A stretch of 41,733 nucleotides of DNA from Roseburia sp. Its GTDB lineage: Bacteria; Bacteroidota; Bacteroidia; Bacteroidales; Bacteroidaceae. Both the position numbers and the translations under genes were made by a program. Each line of letters opens with the position of its first letter. Position 1 is the stretch's first letter. Positions 9,459 through 19,277 of this stretch are shown piece after piece. Location: the NCBI GenBank assembly GCA_023665185.1, contig JAMPEL010000019.1, positions 1 through 41,733 of the forward strand, given 5' to 3'. The notes beneath the pieces were generated by a model. The model made no database searches, was not told where the DNA came from, and was given only the letters and a program-made list of their open reading frames with translations.

Positions 9459-11651
9459 TTATCGTATAAAGAGAAGCTCTCTATACTTAGGCAACGACCA
9501 CATTTCATCGTCTACAATCAATTCCAGTTTATCGATATGATAGCGAACAGACTCCATTATCGGTGCCACAGTGTCATGATAAGCAATGGCTTTCTCGCGC
9601 TCACTCTCTATCTTGTTTGCAATCTTGCGTGCTTCAATGAGTTTCTCCACATTCTCGACAATAAATGACTCATGCTCTGAGATTTTCTCTATCAGATAAA
9701 GATTATTGGCCGAAACCCGCTTCGCTTTTTCCGCATCGAAAATGTCCATAACCTTGTGAACATTGTCTATAAGCATTGACTGATAACGTGTCACCACAGG
9801 AATGATATGGTTCAAGCACAAATCACCAAAAATACGTGCCTCTATCTGAATCTTCTTTGTATAAGTCTCCCACTTTATTTCATTTCGTGCCTCCAATTCA
9901 AATTTAGTCATGACCTTCATCGACTCAAACATCTTGACATTTTCTGGTTTGAGATAGTTGTCGTAAATGAGAGGACAACTTGTCTCACAGTCCAAACCAC
10001 GACGCGCAGCCTCTTCCTTCCACTCATCGCTGTATCCATTACCATCAAAATGTATAGGCTTGATGTATTTAATATCTTCACGCACGATTTTCAGAATCGC
10101 ACTTTCCTTAGCCTCGCCTTTCTCAATGAGTGCGTCAACACGCTGCTTGAACGTAGTAAGAGCCTCTGCTACAGCTGTATTTAGAGTAAGCATTGCCGAA
10201 GCACAGTTAGCCTCAGAACCCACTGCACGGAACTCAAATCTATTACCGGTAAAGGCAAATGGCGATGTACGGTTGCGGTCGGTATTATCGATAAGCAGTT
10301 CTGGAATAGAAGGTATATCAAGCTTCATGGCTGTCTTGCTGGCGATGGTCAGAATATCATCGTCAGTTGAGTTCTCCACATGTTCAAGCAAATCGGATAC
10401 AGTCTTTCCAAGAAAAGAAGAAATAATTGCAGGAGGTGCCTCATTCGCGCCAAGACGATGAGCATTTGTAGCAGATATGATGGAAGCCTTGAGCAATCCA
10501 TTATGCTCATAAACAGCCTTCAATGTCTCGACAATGAAAGTGACGAAACGAAGATTATCCATCGGGGTCTTGCCCGGAGCATGGAGCAACACACCCGTAT
10601 TGGTTGCAAGCGACCAGTTGTTGTGCTTGCCCGAGCCATTGATACCGGCAAACGGTTTCTCATGGAGTAGACAACGGAAACCGTGTTTGCGCGCTACCTT
10701 CTTCATAAGAGACATCATCAACATATTATGGTCTACAGCAAGATTTGTTTCCTCAAAGATAGGAGCAAGCTCAAACTGGTTAGGAGCAACCTCGTTGTGA
10801 CGGGTCTTGCAAGGAATACCCAATTCAAGGGCGCGAATCTCCAAATCCTTCATGAAGTTCTCCACTCTCTCAGGAATAGATCCGAAATAATGGTCGTCCA
10901 TCTGCTGGTTCTTTGCGGAATCATGCCCCATAAGCGTGCGTCCTGTCATCACAAGGTCGGGACGTGCTGCATACAGCGACTCGTCAACAAGGAAATATTC
11001 CTGTTCCCATCCGAGATTGCTGATTACCTTAGTGACTTCCGGATTGAAATACTGACACACAGCCGTAGCAGCCTTGTCTACAGCATAAAGAGCCTTTTTC
11101 AAAGGAGCCTTATAGTCAAGAGCCTCACCTGTATAAGAAATAAAAATTGTAGGAATCATCAATGTATCCCCAATAACAAACACCGGAGATGTAGGGTCCC
11201 ATGCAGAATATCCGCGTGCCTCAAAAGTCGAACGGATACCACCGTTAGGGAATGAAGATGCGTCAGGCTCTTGCTGTACAAGCAATTTACCCTCAAACTC
11301 CTCAACCATTCCGCCTTTCCAGTCATGCTCCACAAAACCATCATGCTTTTCTGCTGTACCGTCTGTCAAAGGCTGAAACCAGTGAGTGTAATGTGTCACA
11401 CCTAACTCCATAGCCCATTTCTTCATGCCTTCAGCCACTGCATCTGCAATAGCGCGGTCGAAAGGTGCTCCATTATCAATTACATCGCACATCTTTCTGT
11501 AAACCTTTGCCGGAAGATACTTGAACATCTTCTGCTTGTTGAACACATACTTTCCGAAATACTCAGAAGGACGTTCAGCCGGAGTCTCTACTTCCATTGG
11601 TTTTCTTTTGAAAGCCTCATCCACAACCTTAAATCTTAATTTTGAAGCCAT
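9459..11651 (-). CDS. glnN: glutamine synthetase type III
   Basis: This enzyme makes glutamine from glutamate, ammonia and ATP and is the main ammonium-assimilation enzyme of Bacteroides. The 730-residue length and the N-terminal extension with EYFGKYVFN fit the GSIII class, not the ~470-residue GSI. The signature KPFAGINGSGKHNNWS (about residues 330-345) is the ATP-binding motif. NRTSPFAFTGNRFEFRAVGS (about 450-470) supplies glutamate- and metal-binding residues. It is the last gene of a minus-strand group, 64 bases after dapL, suggesting co-transcription of nitrogen and lysine/wall precursor metabolism. The start MASKLRFKV is the only plausible one. Confidence 0.96.
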   Translation of the reverse strand: MASKLRFKVVDEAFKRKPMEVETPAERPSEYFGKYVFNKQKMFKYLPAKVYRKMCDVIDNGAPFDRAIADAVAEGMKKWAMELGVTHYTHWFQPLTDGTAEKHDGFVEHDWKGGMVEEFEGKLLVQQEPDASSFPNGGIRSTFEARGYSAWDPTSPVFVIGDTLMIPTIFISYTGEALDYKAPLKKALYAVDKAATAVCQYFNPEVTKVISNLGWEQEYFLVDESLYAARPDLVMTGRTLMGHDSAKNQQMDDHYFGSIPERVENFMKDLEIRALELGIPCKTRHNEVAPNQFELAPIFEETNLAVDHNMLMMSLMKKVARKHGFRCLLHEKPFAGINGSGKHNNWSLATNTGVLLHAPGKTPMDNLRFVTFIVETLKAVYEHNGLLKASIISATNAHRLGANEAPPAIISSFLGKTVSDLLEHVENSTDDDILTIASKTAMKLDIPSIPELLIDNTDRNRTSPFAFTGNRFEFRAVGSEANCASAMLTLNTAVAEALTTFKQRVDALIEKGEAKESAILKIVREDIKYIKPIHFDGNGYSDEWKEEAARRGLDCETSCPLIYDNYLKPENVKMFESMKVMTKFELEARNEIKWETYTKKIQIEARIFGDLCLNHIIPVVTRYQSMLIDNVHKVMDIFDAEKAKRVSANNLYLIEKISEHESFIVENVEKLIEARKIANKIESEREKAIAYHDTVAPIMESVRYHIDKLELIVDDEMWSLPKYRELLFIR

Positions 11652-11715
11652 AATAATTACAATTAATTTTATTTCTATTTTTTATACCTATTGTTTCTAT
11701 TCTCAAAGCTGGACA

Positions 11716-12942
11716 TTACATCCATTTCTTCAGTCTGCCGACAGCTTCCACACAGTCTTCCTTCTGACCGAAAGCGGTGAATCGGAAATAGCCTTCGCCC
11801 GAAGGACCAAAACCGACACCAGGAGTACCCACTACATTCGCCTCATAAAGAAGGCTGTCAAAGAACTCCCACGAAGTCATACCCGCCGGAGTCTTGACCC
11901 ATATATAAGGTGCGTTCTCGCCTCCATAAGTTTTTAGTCCCATTTCAACGAAAGCCTCACGCATCATGCGCGCATTTTCCATATAGTATGCAATGGTTTC
12001 GCGTACTTGTTTCTTTCCTTCTGCCGAATAAGTGGCTTCGGCAGCGCGCTGGGTGATATAACTGGTACCGTTGAATTTAGTACATTGACGTCTGTTCCAC
12101 AACTGATTAAGCGAAACCGCTCCACCATCAACCTTGACAGCCATCAGTTCCTTCGGCACAATTGTGTAGCCGCATCTCACACCGGTAAATCCGGCTGTCT
12201 TCGAGAAACTGTGGAATTCAATGGCACATTTCTTTGCGCCCTTTATCTCATAAATGGAATGTGGAATATCCGGATTCTGTATATATGCCTCATAAGCCGC
12301 ATCGTACATGATTATCGTATCGTTCTCAAGAGCGTAATCGACCCATTTTTTCAGTTCTGCCCGGCTTATCACTGTGCCTGTAGGATTGTTTGGATAGCAC
12401 AAATACACTATGTCCACACGCTGTTTGGGAAGTTCCGGTACAAAACCATTCTCGCCATTGCATGGCATATAAACAATATTAGACCACCTTCCGCCAAGCA
12501 TTTCTCCAGCTCTGCCTGCCATGACATTGGAATCGATGTACACAGGATAAATCGGATCTGTCACACATATTGTATTGTCCTTCGCCAATATGTCGCCAAT
12601 GTTGCCGGTATCGCTCTTTGCTCCATCATTGATGAATACCTCGGAAGGTTCAACATGAATCCCGCGCGGTGCAAGGTCGTTCTTGATAATAGCTTCCTGC
12701 AAGAACTCATATCCTTGTTCAGGTCCATACCCTCGGAATGTACATCCGCACGACATCTCGTCTACCGCCTTGTGCATGGCGGCAATAACAGCCGGAGCAA
12801 GCGGTTGGGTCACATCACCAATGCCAAGACGAATTATTTTCGCATTCGGGTGAGCCACCTTATATGCGTTTACTTTTTTCGCAATGTCTGAGAACAAATA
12901 GTTCTGCGACAGTTTCAAGAAGTTTTCATTTACTAATGCCAT
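11716..12942 (-). CDS. dapL: LL-diaminopimelate aminotransferase
   Basis: DapL is a PLP enzyme that converts tetrahydrodipicolinate directly to LL-diaminopimelate, bypassing the succinyl/acetyl branch. It is 408 residues long, starting at MALVNENF. Visible are the fold type I signatures CYPNNPTGT (about 180-190), YDAAYEAYI, the PLP lysine in [15 protein letters not shown] (about 240-252), and the C-terminal [16 protein letters not shown]. It sits between dapF and glnN on the same strand, so substrate flow to meso-diaminopimelate is encoded in one unit. Confidence 0.95.
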   Translation of the reverse strand: MALVNENFLKLSQNYLFSDIAKKVNAYKVAHPNAKIIRLGIGDVTQPLAPAVIAAMHKAVDEMSCGCTFRGYGPEQGYEFLQEAIIKNDLAPRGIHVEPSEVFINDGAKSDTGNIGDILAKDNTICVTDPIYPVYIDSNVMAGRAGEMLGGRWSNIVYMPCNGENGFVPELPKQRVDIVYLCYPNNPTGTVISRAELKKWVDYALENDTIIMYDAAYEAYIQNPDIPHSIYEIKGAKKCAIEFHSFSKTAGFTGVRCGYTIVPKELMAVKVDGGAVSLNQLWNRRQCTKFNGTSYITQRAAEATYSAEGKKQVRETIAYYMENARMMREAFVEMGLKTYGGENAPYIWVKTPAGMTSWEFFDSLLYEANVVGTPGVGFGPSGEGYFRFTAFGQKEDCVEAVGRLKKWM

Positions 12943-13042
12943 AATCTGTGTGTTTTATCGCTTGGCATCCGCTTTCTCCAACAAGATGCCGCGTTATATT
13001 TTTTGTCTGTGTCTATTCTTTTATTCTGTATAATCGGAACTA

Positions 13043-13894
13043 TCAGTCTTCCAACTCAATCACACCGTCAAAGACCCGTGTGGCAGGACCTGTCATGTAG
13101 ACACAGCCGTCCGCCTCATTCCATTCTATATCCAAGCATCCGCCATCCATCTGTATGCGACTGCGTCTACCCGACTTTCCATTCAGACATGCCGCCACAG
13201 CCGTGGCACAAGCACCCGTACCACATGCCATTGTAATTCCGGAACCTCTTTCCCACACTCTCATCCGTATTGTCCCATCAGGCTTCACTTCGGCAAACTC
13301 AATATTGCAACGCTCCGGAAACAATGCATTCATCTCCAGTTTCGGGCCAATCTCCGACAATCTGACAGAAGTGATGTCATCAACAAAAATAACGAAATGA
13401 GGATTGCCCATACAAACAAACGTACCGACAAAACTCATTCCGTCTTCTATTACTGTACCAGCCAACATTCCACCGGTCTTTGTAGCAAGCTGAGCAGGGT
13501 TTTCAAGCAACGGAGCACCCATGTCTACACGCGCCCTGTCCACTTCGCCTTTCTCACCGACATACAACTTTATCGTTTTCACCCCTGACAAGGTGTCTAC
13601 CGAAATCTCTTCCTTTGATGTCAAATGATGGTCACGCACAAATTTTCCGACACATCTTATTCCGTTTCCGCACATCATAGCCTCTGAACCGTCATTATTG
13701 AATATCCTCATCGAAAAGTCTGCCTTTTCAGATTTTCCTATCAATATAAGCCCATCGGAACCGATACCAAAATGAAAACGACTCCAATCTACAGCGGCTT
13801 TGTCAGGAGCGGCAATAGGATTATCCGGAGTATAGACATATATATAGTCATTCCCGGCTCCATGCATCTTTGTAAAGTGTATTGTTGCTGCCAT
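13043..13894 (-). CDS. dapF: diaminopimelate epimerase
   Basis: DapF interconverts LL- and meso-diaminopimelate without a cofactor, supplying peptidoglycan and lysine. It is 283 residues long. The opening [13 protein letters not shown] is the family signature. The catalytic cysteine pair is present: MCGNGIRC near residue 78 and [10 protein letters not shown] near residue 220, each in its conserved Gly-rich loop. It is the first gene of the dapF-dapL-glnN group (100 bases to dapL), with a good promoter upstream. Confidence 0.95.
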   Translation of the reverse strand: MAATIHFTKMHGAGNDYIYVYTPDNPIAAPDKAAVDWSRFHFGIGSDGLILIGKSEKADFSMRIFNNDGSEAMMCGNGIRCVGKFVRDHHLTSKEEISVDTLSGVKTIKLYVGEKGEVDRARVDMGAPLLENPAQLATKTGGMLAGTVIEDGMSFVGTFVCMGNPHFVIFVDDITSVRLSEIGPKLEMNALFPERCNIEFAEVKPDGTIRMRVWERGSGITMACGTGACATAVAACLNGKSGRRSRIQMDGGCLDIEWNEADGCVYMTGPATRVFDGVIELED

Positions 13895-13942
13895 ATATCT
13901 ATATTTTTTATAGAATCATTGCTTTTTGTTTTATTTTCGCTG

Positions 13943-13978
13943 CAAAGATATAACATTTTGCAATAACATTCACAAAAA
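13943..13978 (-). promoter_or_regulatory. dapF operon promoter
   Basis: On the minus strand TATCTTTG (13943-13950) matches TAnnTTTG exactly. A T-run ending in TG (about 13972-13978) is a candidate -33 element 22 bases upstream. The leader would be about 45 bases. Confidence 0.55.
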
Positions 13979-14560
13979 TGCAGTTATTTTTTACTCAAAA
14001 ATATTAGTTCCGCCGTTATTTGTAAAGCTACAAAGCAAATAAAGCCGACAAATTGAAACAAGCAAAGTTTCAAATCTTTCAGAATGTTACTTTCAGCAGT
14101 ACAAAAATAACGGATTGAAGCAAAAGCCTCTCAGAAAAAAAGTACCAGACCTACATTCAAAAACAAAGCCCCCAGTTCAAAACCGGACAAGCCATCATTA
14201 GGCTATACTTTGGACAATAAGGATTGCCTGCCATGTCCGGCTTCTATTGGGTATGATTTTTTTGGAGGGATGAAGAATATAAACAAGAGTGGTATGGACA
14301 GCAAGAACAGGACATTCGTAGTATCCTGCGCTTATATGTTTTGAAAAATGATATAAGTTTATACTACAAGAATCATTATGTAGAAACAGAAAATGAAAAT
14401 TTGTGGTATTAATCTGATTGCATATAGTGTGGTTCTTGCATCTTAATGACAGACATTTTATTTTGCGCCAAAAATGTTCTATCTCAGACATACTCAGTGG
14501 AACACTATCCACAACCTCTCAGCAAATCATCATCGACACAAGCCCCAACTTAACAGCAAA
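13979..14560. other. long intergenic region between dapF and the ompA terminator
   Basis: Nearly 600 bases without a convincing gene. On the plus strand 14233-14412 reads as a compositionally protein-like frame (WRDEEYKQEWYGQQ onward) interrupted by one TGA at codon 8, so it could be a gene remnant. A minus-strand frame at 14198-14512 looks like its shadow. No RNA gene is recognised. Confidence 0.4.
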
Positions 14561-14610
14561 CAAAAGAGGCTGTACACCGCCCCACTTACAAGGAGACAGT
14601 GTACAGCCTC
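14561..14610 (-). terminator. terminator at the end of the polysaccharide/OmpA unit
   Basis: A perfect 12-base stem, GAGGCTGTACAC (14566-14577) with its complement at 14599-14610, is followed on the minus strand by TTTTGTTTG. It is the distal member of two tandem hairpins past the OmpA gene stop. Confidence 0.7.
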
Positions 14611-14620
14611 TGTCATTCAA

Positions 14621-14660
14621 CACTTAGGAATGCCTTGTTCAGAAGAGGCATTCCTAAGTG
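14621..14660. repeat. perfect 15-base palindromic hairpin
   Basis: CACTTAGGAATGCCT (14621-14635) pairs perfectly with 14646-14660 over a 10-base loop. It lies 27 bases past the OmpA stop and 10 bases before the terminator hairpin. It has no T run of its own, so it may protect the 3' end or help termination. Confidence 0.8.
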
Positions 14661-14687
14661 AACTGTATTCGGAAAAGAAAGAGGATT

Positions 14688-15887
14688 TTACTCGCTGCGC
14701 GTGATAACGGCACGGCTCAGACGAGGGTCGTTGTAGAACATATTGCCAACACCACCCTTATGGTCGACTTTAAGTTGTGCGGGATTCACACCGAACTCCT
14801 TTGTCAGGCAGTCATACACCACCTGCGCACGGTCAATACTCAGACGCTCATTAATCTTATTGTTTCCTGTGCCGGCATCGGCATATCCGGTGACTGTATA
14901 TACAACCTCCGGGTCTGCCTGCTTGATAATCTCAGCCAACATGCCGAGGTTGGCGCGCGCCTCGTTCGACAGTTCTGTCCGTCCAATCTTGAACACCACA
15001 AGGTTGCCTGCCGCAATCTTCTTGATGACAGTCTCCGTATGGTCGGTCTTGACACTCCGCAGAGAGTCGATCAGCATTTTGTTCTTCGTGTCCATATCGT
15101 TCAAAGCCTGACGCAACATGTTCAGCTCAGTCTCGTCATAATGGACAATTGTCTTGCTGCGGTCCCATCCGCGCTGCTTGAACTTATAGGTCAGTCCCAC
15201 AGTCACAGACAGCAGACCGTCACCGCTTCGTCCGCCTTCCTCACCATCAAAACGGTCATTGACATACATGCCGCGCACATCAAGGTTGATGTCAAGCGCG
15301 GACGATATGCAGAAGGCGTTCATGATACCGATATTGGCTGTCACCTCCTTCGACTGGGGCGCGTCCCATACGCGTCCCCATCCCAAGCCGAGGTAAGGGC
15401 TGCAATTCCACAGGCGGTCTTCCTTATACCCCAAAAGCAGGTTGGAGAAGTTGAACAGCACATCAGCATGGAGATTGAAAAAGTCGAACTTCGATTTTTC
15501 CAGCCAATAGCCGTTCCACGGCTTGTCGCCAATCGGCTCACCTTTGGAGTGCGCCCCGTTCTGAGTGGCACCCTTAGCGGAGAGCCCGCTGTACATCACC
15601 CTCACACCGATGCCGGGAGTGAACCATTTGCCCACAGCCACATCGAACGCAGGCGACAACCGGTTGCCGAACTTCAGCTGCTTGTTATGGTCGCTGAAGA
15701 ATATGTTTGCGCCACCCCCCACACTCACAAAGCAGTTGTGCCAAAAGGTATTGGTCTCCACCTTATATTTATTGTCGGAATAGATGATGCTATCCGGCCT
15801 TTCGGTTACTGTTTCGGTTTCGGTCTGCCCAAACAGTGGAGCAGCAACTACGGCAAGCATTGCCGTACAAAATAAGTTCTTTATCAT
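14688..15887 (-). CDS. OmpA-type outer membrane barrel protein
   Basis: This 399-residue protein has a signal peptide (cleavage near AAPLFGQ, residue 21). An N-terminal beta-barrel-like region of alternating aromatic/small residues ends near VGLTYKF (about 240). A short helical linker (about 255-285) and a C-terminal OmpA peptidoglycan-binding domain follow (FKIGRTELSNEARANL, VTGYADAGTGN, NERLSIDRAQVVYDCL). Bacteroidales often pair such a protein with fimbrillin or surface-lipoprotein genes, as here: it lies 58 bases after the large lipoprotein. Inferred role is anchoring the surface layer to the wall. It is the last gene before the terminator. Confidence 0.88.
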   Translation of the reverse strand: MIKNLFCTAMLAVVAAPLFGQTETETVTERPDSIIYSDNKYKVETNTFWHNCFVSVGGGANIFFSDHNKQLKFGNRLSPAFDVAVGKWFTPGIGVRVMYSGLSAKGATQNGAHSKGEPIGDKPWNGYWLEKSKFDFFNLHADVLFNFSNLLLGYKEDRLWNCSPYLGLGWGRVWDAPQSKEVTANIGIMNAFCISSALDINLDVRGMYVNDRFDGEEGGRSGDGLLSVTVGLTYKFKQRGWDRSKTIVHYDETELNMLRQALNDMDTKNKMLIDSLRSVKTDHTETVIKKIAAGNLVVFKIGRTELSNEARANLGMLAEIIKQADPEVVYTVTGYADAGTGNNKINERLSIDRAQVVYDCLTKEFGVNPAQLKVDHKGGVGNMFYNDPRLSRAVITRSE

Positions 15888-15945
15888 TTGTGTAGAATCT
15901 TTTTAGTTGTTATGAAAAGAATCGTTAGGTTTTGAAAAGATGAGA

Positions 15946-18900
15946 TTATTTGACGTCACGTACGAAGAGGAGAGCACCTTTTCCATACGGAGTTGCCATT
16001 AGATTCATATTATAATCAGGTGCAGGATTAGGTTCTTCCTCTGTTTTCATTTTTCCTGAATAAAAAACAAAAGGATAAGAACGACTTGTGTTACTATAAC
16101 CAGTAAACCATGTTGTGGTATAAATATGAAATTGCTCTCCCATCGGAAGATAAGTGTTTTTAGGCAATATTCTATCATTTTCATCATGGTCCATTACTGC
16201 AACAATCATCATTTCACGTTGGTTAGGCACACGCCATTCTCCCAAATCACTTTTATCCTCATTCTGGTAATACAATGCAGCTATCTCATTCATCTCAGCC
16301 GCAATATCATCAGAAAAGCCCCATCCTTTGCTTGGGGAAAATCCACAACAGATATAGTTATCTTTCTCTGTTACTTTAGTAACATCTGTAAATTTGCCTT
16401 TTGCAGGATCTGCCACTTCAAACTTCCTATACAAATAATTCTCAGGTTCACGTTCTGTATGAGCGCCATAACCTCCCATCATAGATGTAGAACGCGCATT
16501 GGCTATATTGTCCAACTCAAAGACTCTTCCAGTCCGTATAACAGGGAACTTAACAGGAGAATCTTTCGTCACCCCTGTTTTACTTGGGAAATTCTTATCC
16601 ATATAGTCATTTCTCAAGTTTCTCATGCAACGAATCTTATTTATATTTAGTCCGTTATTATTTCCTATAGCATTCCATGCAGCAATTACACTCCAACAGG
16701 AGCCTTGATCTTGCCAATATAACCGTCGCGTGGATGCAGAACTCGTTAGGTAATGCTGAGAACGGTCCATTTCATCGCCTTTCATTTCCGTCAACTTTGT
16801 CACATCCATCAGACGTGTATCTTCCTGCAACTGATTTTGTCCTAACCAAACAATCAAATACTGACTAATAGCAGGCAGATACCATTTTATGCTATTTTCA
16901 TCAATACTGCCATCAGCATTCACTTTTATCCTGTTTCGTGCCAATACTGCGGTCAACGGACTTTTAATATTATTATTAATATTTTCGTGAATGTCATCTT
17001 TATATTTATCCTTATTATTTAAATAATCTTTGTAGTGGGACTCATCATACCAACGATGTCTGGCTTTCGAGTTGTCATTCACCACATATCTATACCCAAT
17101 ATATGACCACACATTTTCATCAAAGCCAATGCCATTAGCTTTTACCAATGCTTTCGTATTCATCAAGCCATAGTCTGAGGATAACTCCTCTTCCGGCTCC
17201 ACCAATTTTTCTCCTGACTCTTTAACCCATTCCAATCCTCCGGTTTCATTCCATGTCTCAATACCATACGGCTGGTCTTCCGAGCCTATCGTCTCCATGT
17301 CAAAAGAAGACTTGATTGAACGCTGGGATATTTCAAAAATAGTACCCTCATATACGACAGATTGTTTATCCGGACTTTCTTTCATCTCAGACGGGTCAAG
17401 AATGAATGTACGGTTCATGACATTCACAAACCTTTTCGGATGTATGTCTTCATAGAAATACTCATCCACATATGCGTATGTGTAATAAGTACTGCCGTCT
17501 TGCAAACAATATTTGTCCACATCAGACAAGAAATCCAATATATTTCCCGCTTGGGTTTCATCAAAAGAAGGCACTGTATCAATATCTATTGGTTTCATGA
17601 ATTTAATCCAATCAATATCGGCATCTTTATCTTCAGCCTCATACTTGCCACCATTCAACGTCAGCTCTATTATCTTGTTTTCTCTGTCAGTTTTAGGTGT
17701 ATTGATCAATATCCGGTGTGATGGATTTTCGTTTGAATAAACCGTACCCTCCTTCAAACTCCCATATTTCTCACTTTCTATGGCAATTCGTACTCTCTCG
17801 TAGTGGGCATCCAAAATGAAAGTATTGGAGTTCTGTCGCAACAATCCTTCCGCACCGGGAGCTATTCCTCCATCAACCTCCACTTCCACTGAGCCATAAG
17901 CCTCTTGGGTGATAGAACTTGCGCCATTTATTGTCACCGTATATTTATGGAACTCATTACGGTTTACATTAAAGTTACCCATACTTCCTGTTTCTGAGAA
18001 ATCGCCTAAATGAATCGTATAAGTACACTCACCAATATATGATTTCGCTGCATCCCCAGTTACATCACCATAATAAGTACCCTTTACCACCACGTATGTG
18101 CTGTTCTTCGGCGCATTGGTGAAATTCTTCATTGTCCCATCAAAATCATTCCATTTGTCACGGTCATTATAAGACGACACCTCTCCCTGAAGGTTTGTCT
18201 GCACATTCTCCAGCATGAAGAAATCAAAACTGCTGCCACCAGTAGAACATATATCCGTATTGAAGTAAGTAACTGCTGATTCGCCCAACTCATTGTTGTC
18301 CTTAGTAAAAAGATTGGCACCGTCAGGCAGATTATACACAGTGTATTCGTATGGATTGAAAGTCACACCCTTGCCATCTCCATTCTTGAACTCGAATTCA
18401 ATGTGAGCGATAATACGTGTCAAAGTCAAATCCAATTTGTTTATAAGTTTATCATTTGAGTTCGCAACCTCCTCATCTGAGTAGATAGTCAAATCAGTTA
18501 TAATCTGCGACATAGGCAGACGCTCATATCCATTTAATGTATGGACTTTTCCGAGGTTCTTTGACAAAGCTCCTTGCAATTCTTCTTCCGACATACTCCC
18601 TGTTAGTTCGTCAAGTGTCAGCCCGCAATAAGGACTGCTATAATTAGCAATTGCATATGCGTTGTAAGTACCGCTCGTAGTCTTTACGTCATCAGCCAAA
18701 GCATATTCTCGACCTCCAATATTATTCACTGTTCCAAGTTGCAATTGCAGTTTCCCAGTCAGGTCAATGACTTCCTTACGGTGACTTGTAGTCTCAAACA
18801 TCACAATGACCAGTTCGTTTATCTCACTCTCATAGTCGTTGATACCACGGGTAACCTCCACTTTTTCCGTAATCGGAATATTCACAGACAGGCTCATCCG

Positions 18901-19008
18901 TGCTGACAGCCCTTCTTTCACCTTGCCCACATTTATAGGGTCTTCGTCACTACATGACAAAGCCAATGCGGCAACAAGGGCAATACATACGTACTTAAAT
19001 AATCTCAT
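15946..19008 (-). CDS. large fimbrillin-like surface lipoprotein
   Basis: This 1020-residue protein begins with a lipoprotein signal peptide ending in LALSCS (lipidated Cys about residue 19). The first ~380 residues resemble the Mfa/Fim-type shaft or anchor proteins of Bacteroidales: after the acidic linker comes a VTRGINDYESEINELVIVMFE strand motif, and later a repeated LTRIIAHIEFEF-type strand. The C-terminal part has GEWRVPNQREMMIV and ends in GKGALLFVRDVK, reminiscent of DUF4906-like or FISUMP/DUF1566-like adhesin tips. Its start is 9 bases after the peptide gene stop, so the two are probably translated together. It is likely a surface adhesin or anchor. The family assignment is by resemblance only. 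Confidence 0.7.
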   Translation of the reverse strand: MRLFKYVCIALVAALALSCSDEDPINVGKVKEGLSARMSLSVNIPITEKVEVTRGINDYESEINELVIVMFETTSHRKEVIDLTGKLQLQLGTVNNIGGREYALADDVKTTSGTYNAYAIANYSSPYCGLTLDELTGSMSEEELQGALSKNLGKVHTLNGYERLPMSQIITDLTIYSDEEVANSNDKLINKLDLTLTRIIAHIEFEFKNGDGKGVTFNPYEYTVYNLPDGANLFTKDNNELGESAVTYFNTDICSTGGSSFDFFMLENVQTNLQGEVSSYNDRDKWNDFDGTMKNFTNAPKNSTYVVVKGTYYGDVTGDAAKSYIGECTYTIHLGDFSETGSMGNFNVNRNEFHKYTVTINGASSITQEAYGSVEVEVDGGIAPGAEGLLRQNSNTFILDAHYERVRIAIESEKYGSLKEGTVYSNENPSHRILINTPKTDRENKIIELTLNGGKYEAEDKDADIDWIKFMKPIDIDTVPSFDETQAGNILDFLSDVDKYCLQDGSTYYTYAYVDEYFYEDIHPKRFVNVMNRTFILDPSEMKESPDKQSVVYEGTIFEISQRSIKSSFDMETIGSEDQPYGIETWNETGGLEWVKESGEKLVEPEEELSSDYGLMNTKALVKANGIGFDENVWSYIGYRYVVNDNSKARHRWYDESHYKDYLNNKDKYKDDIHENINNNIKSPLTAVLARNRIKVNADGSIDENSIKWYLPAISQYLIVWLGQNQLQEDTRLMDVTKLTEMKGDEMDRSQHYLTSSASTRRLYWQDQGSCWSVIAAWNAIGNNNGLNINKIRCMRNLRNDYMDKNFPSKTGVTKDSPVKFPVIRTGRVFELDNIANARSTSMMGGYGAHTEREPENYLYRKFEVADPAKGKFTDVTKVTEKDNYICCGFSPSKGWGFSDDIAAEMNEIAALYYQNEDKSDLGEWRVPNQREMMIVAVMDHDENDRILPKNTYLPMGEQFHIYTTTWFTGYSNTSRSYPFVFYSGKMKTEEEPNPAPDYNMNLMATPYGKGALLFVRDVK

Positions 19009-19017
19009 AAAAACTCC

Positions 19018-19206
19018 CTATTCAAACGTTATATCATTATTTATTTCAAGTTTCTCTTCTGTAGAAAAAGACGAATAGCTCTCGACCTCGATGACACTAT
19101 TCTTTTCTATCGTTGCCGGTTCATTCGATGAGCAGAAATTGCCTTCCAGCTCAACTTCCATTTTCTTTGTAAATGGTGTTTCATACACTTTTCTTTCCAT
19201 AATCAT
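19018..19206 (-). CDS. 62-residue peptide with YxxP motif, possible modified-peptide precursor
   Basis: The peptide starts MIMERK (the ATG at 19200 is equally possible). It has a Y-E-T-P motif at residues 8-11, then a charged helix-like stretch ending ELEGNFCSS. The remainder is rich in Ser, Thr and Glu, and there is no signal peptide. In lasso peptide precursors a leader YxxP motif is what the PqqD-like recognition protein binds; a PqqD-like protein and an HprK-like kinase lie 3.5-5.8 kb upstream on the same strand. Against this, many short Bacteroidales peptides begin with similar YxxP sequences. It is followed after 9 bases by the surface lipoprotein gene. Function is not established; the gene itself is likely real from its composition and spacing. 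Confidence 0.6.
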   Translation of the reverse strand: MIMERKVYETPFTKKMEVELEGNFCSSNEPATIEKNSVIEVESYSSFSTEEKLEINNDITFE

Positions 19207-19277
19207 TCTTTTTATTTGTTTGTAATTACATTTTCCACTTTATTTTCCCTGAGCACACATATAACATCCTGATTGAC

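Noticed and set aside
14198-14512. 104-residue minus-strand frame between dapF and ompA
   Set aside because: No recognisable domain, and Cys/His/Ile-rich composition as expected for antisense of another frame.
14658-15875. 405-residue plus-strand frame opposite the OmpA gene
   Set aside because: The opposite strand gives a clear OmpA-type protein with signal peptide and peptidoglycan-binding motifs. The plus frame is its shadow.
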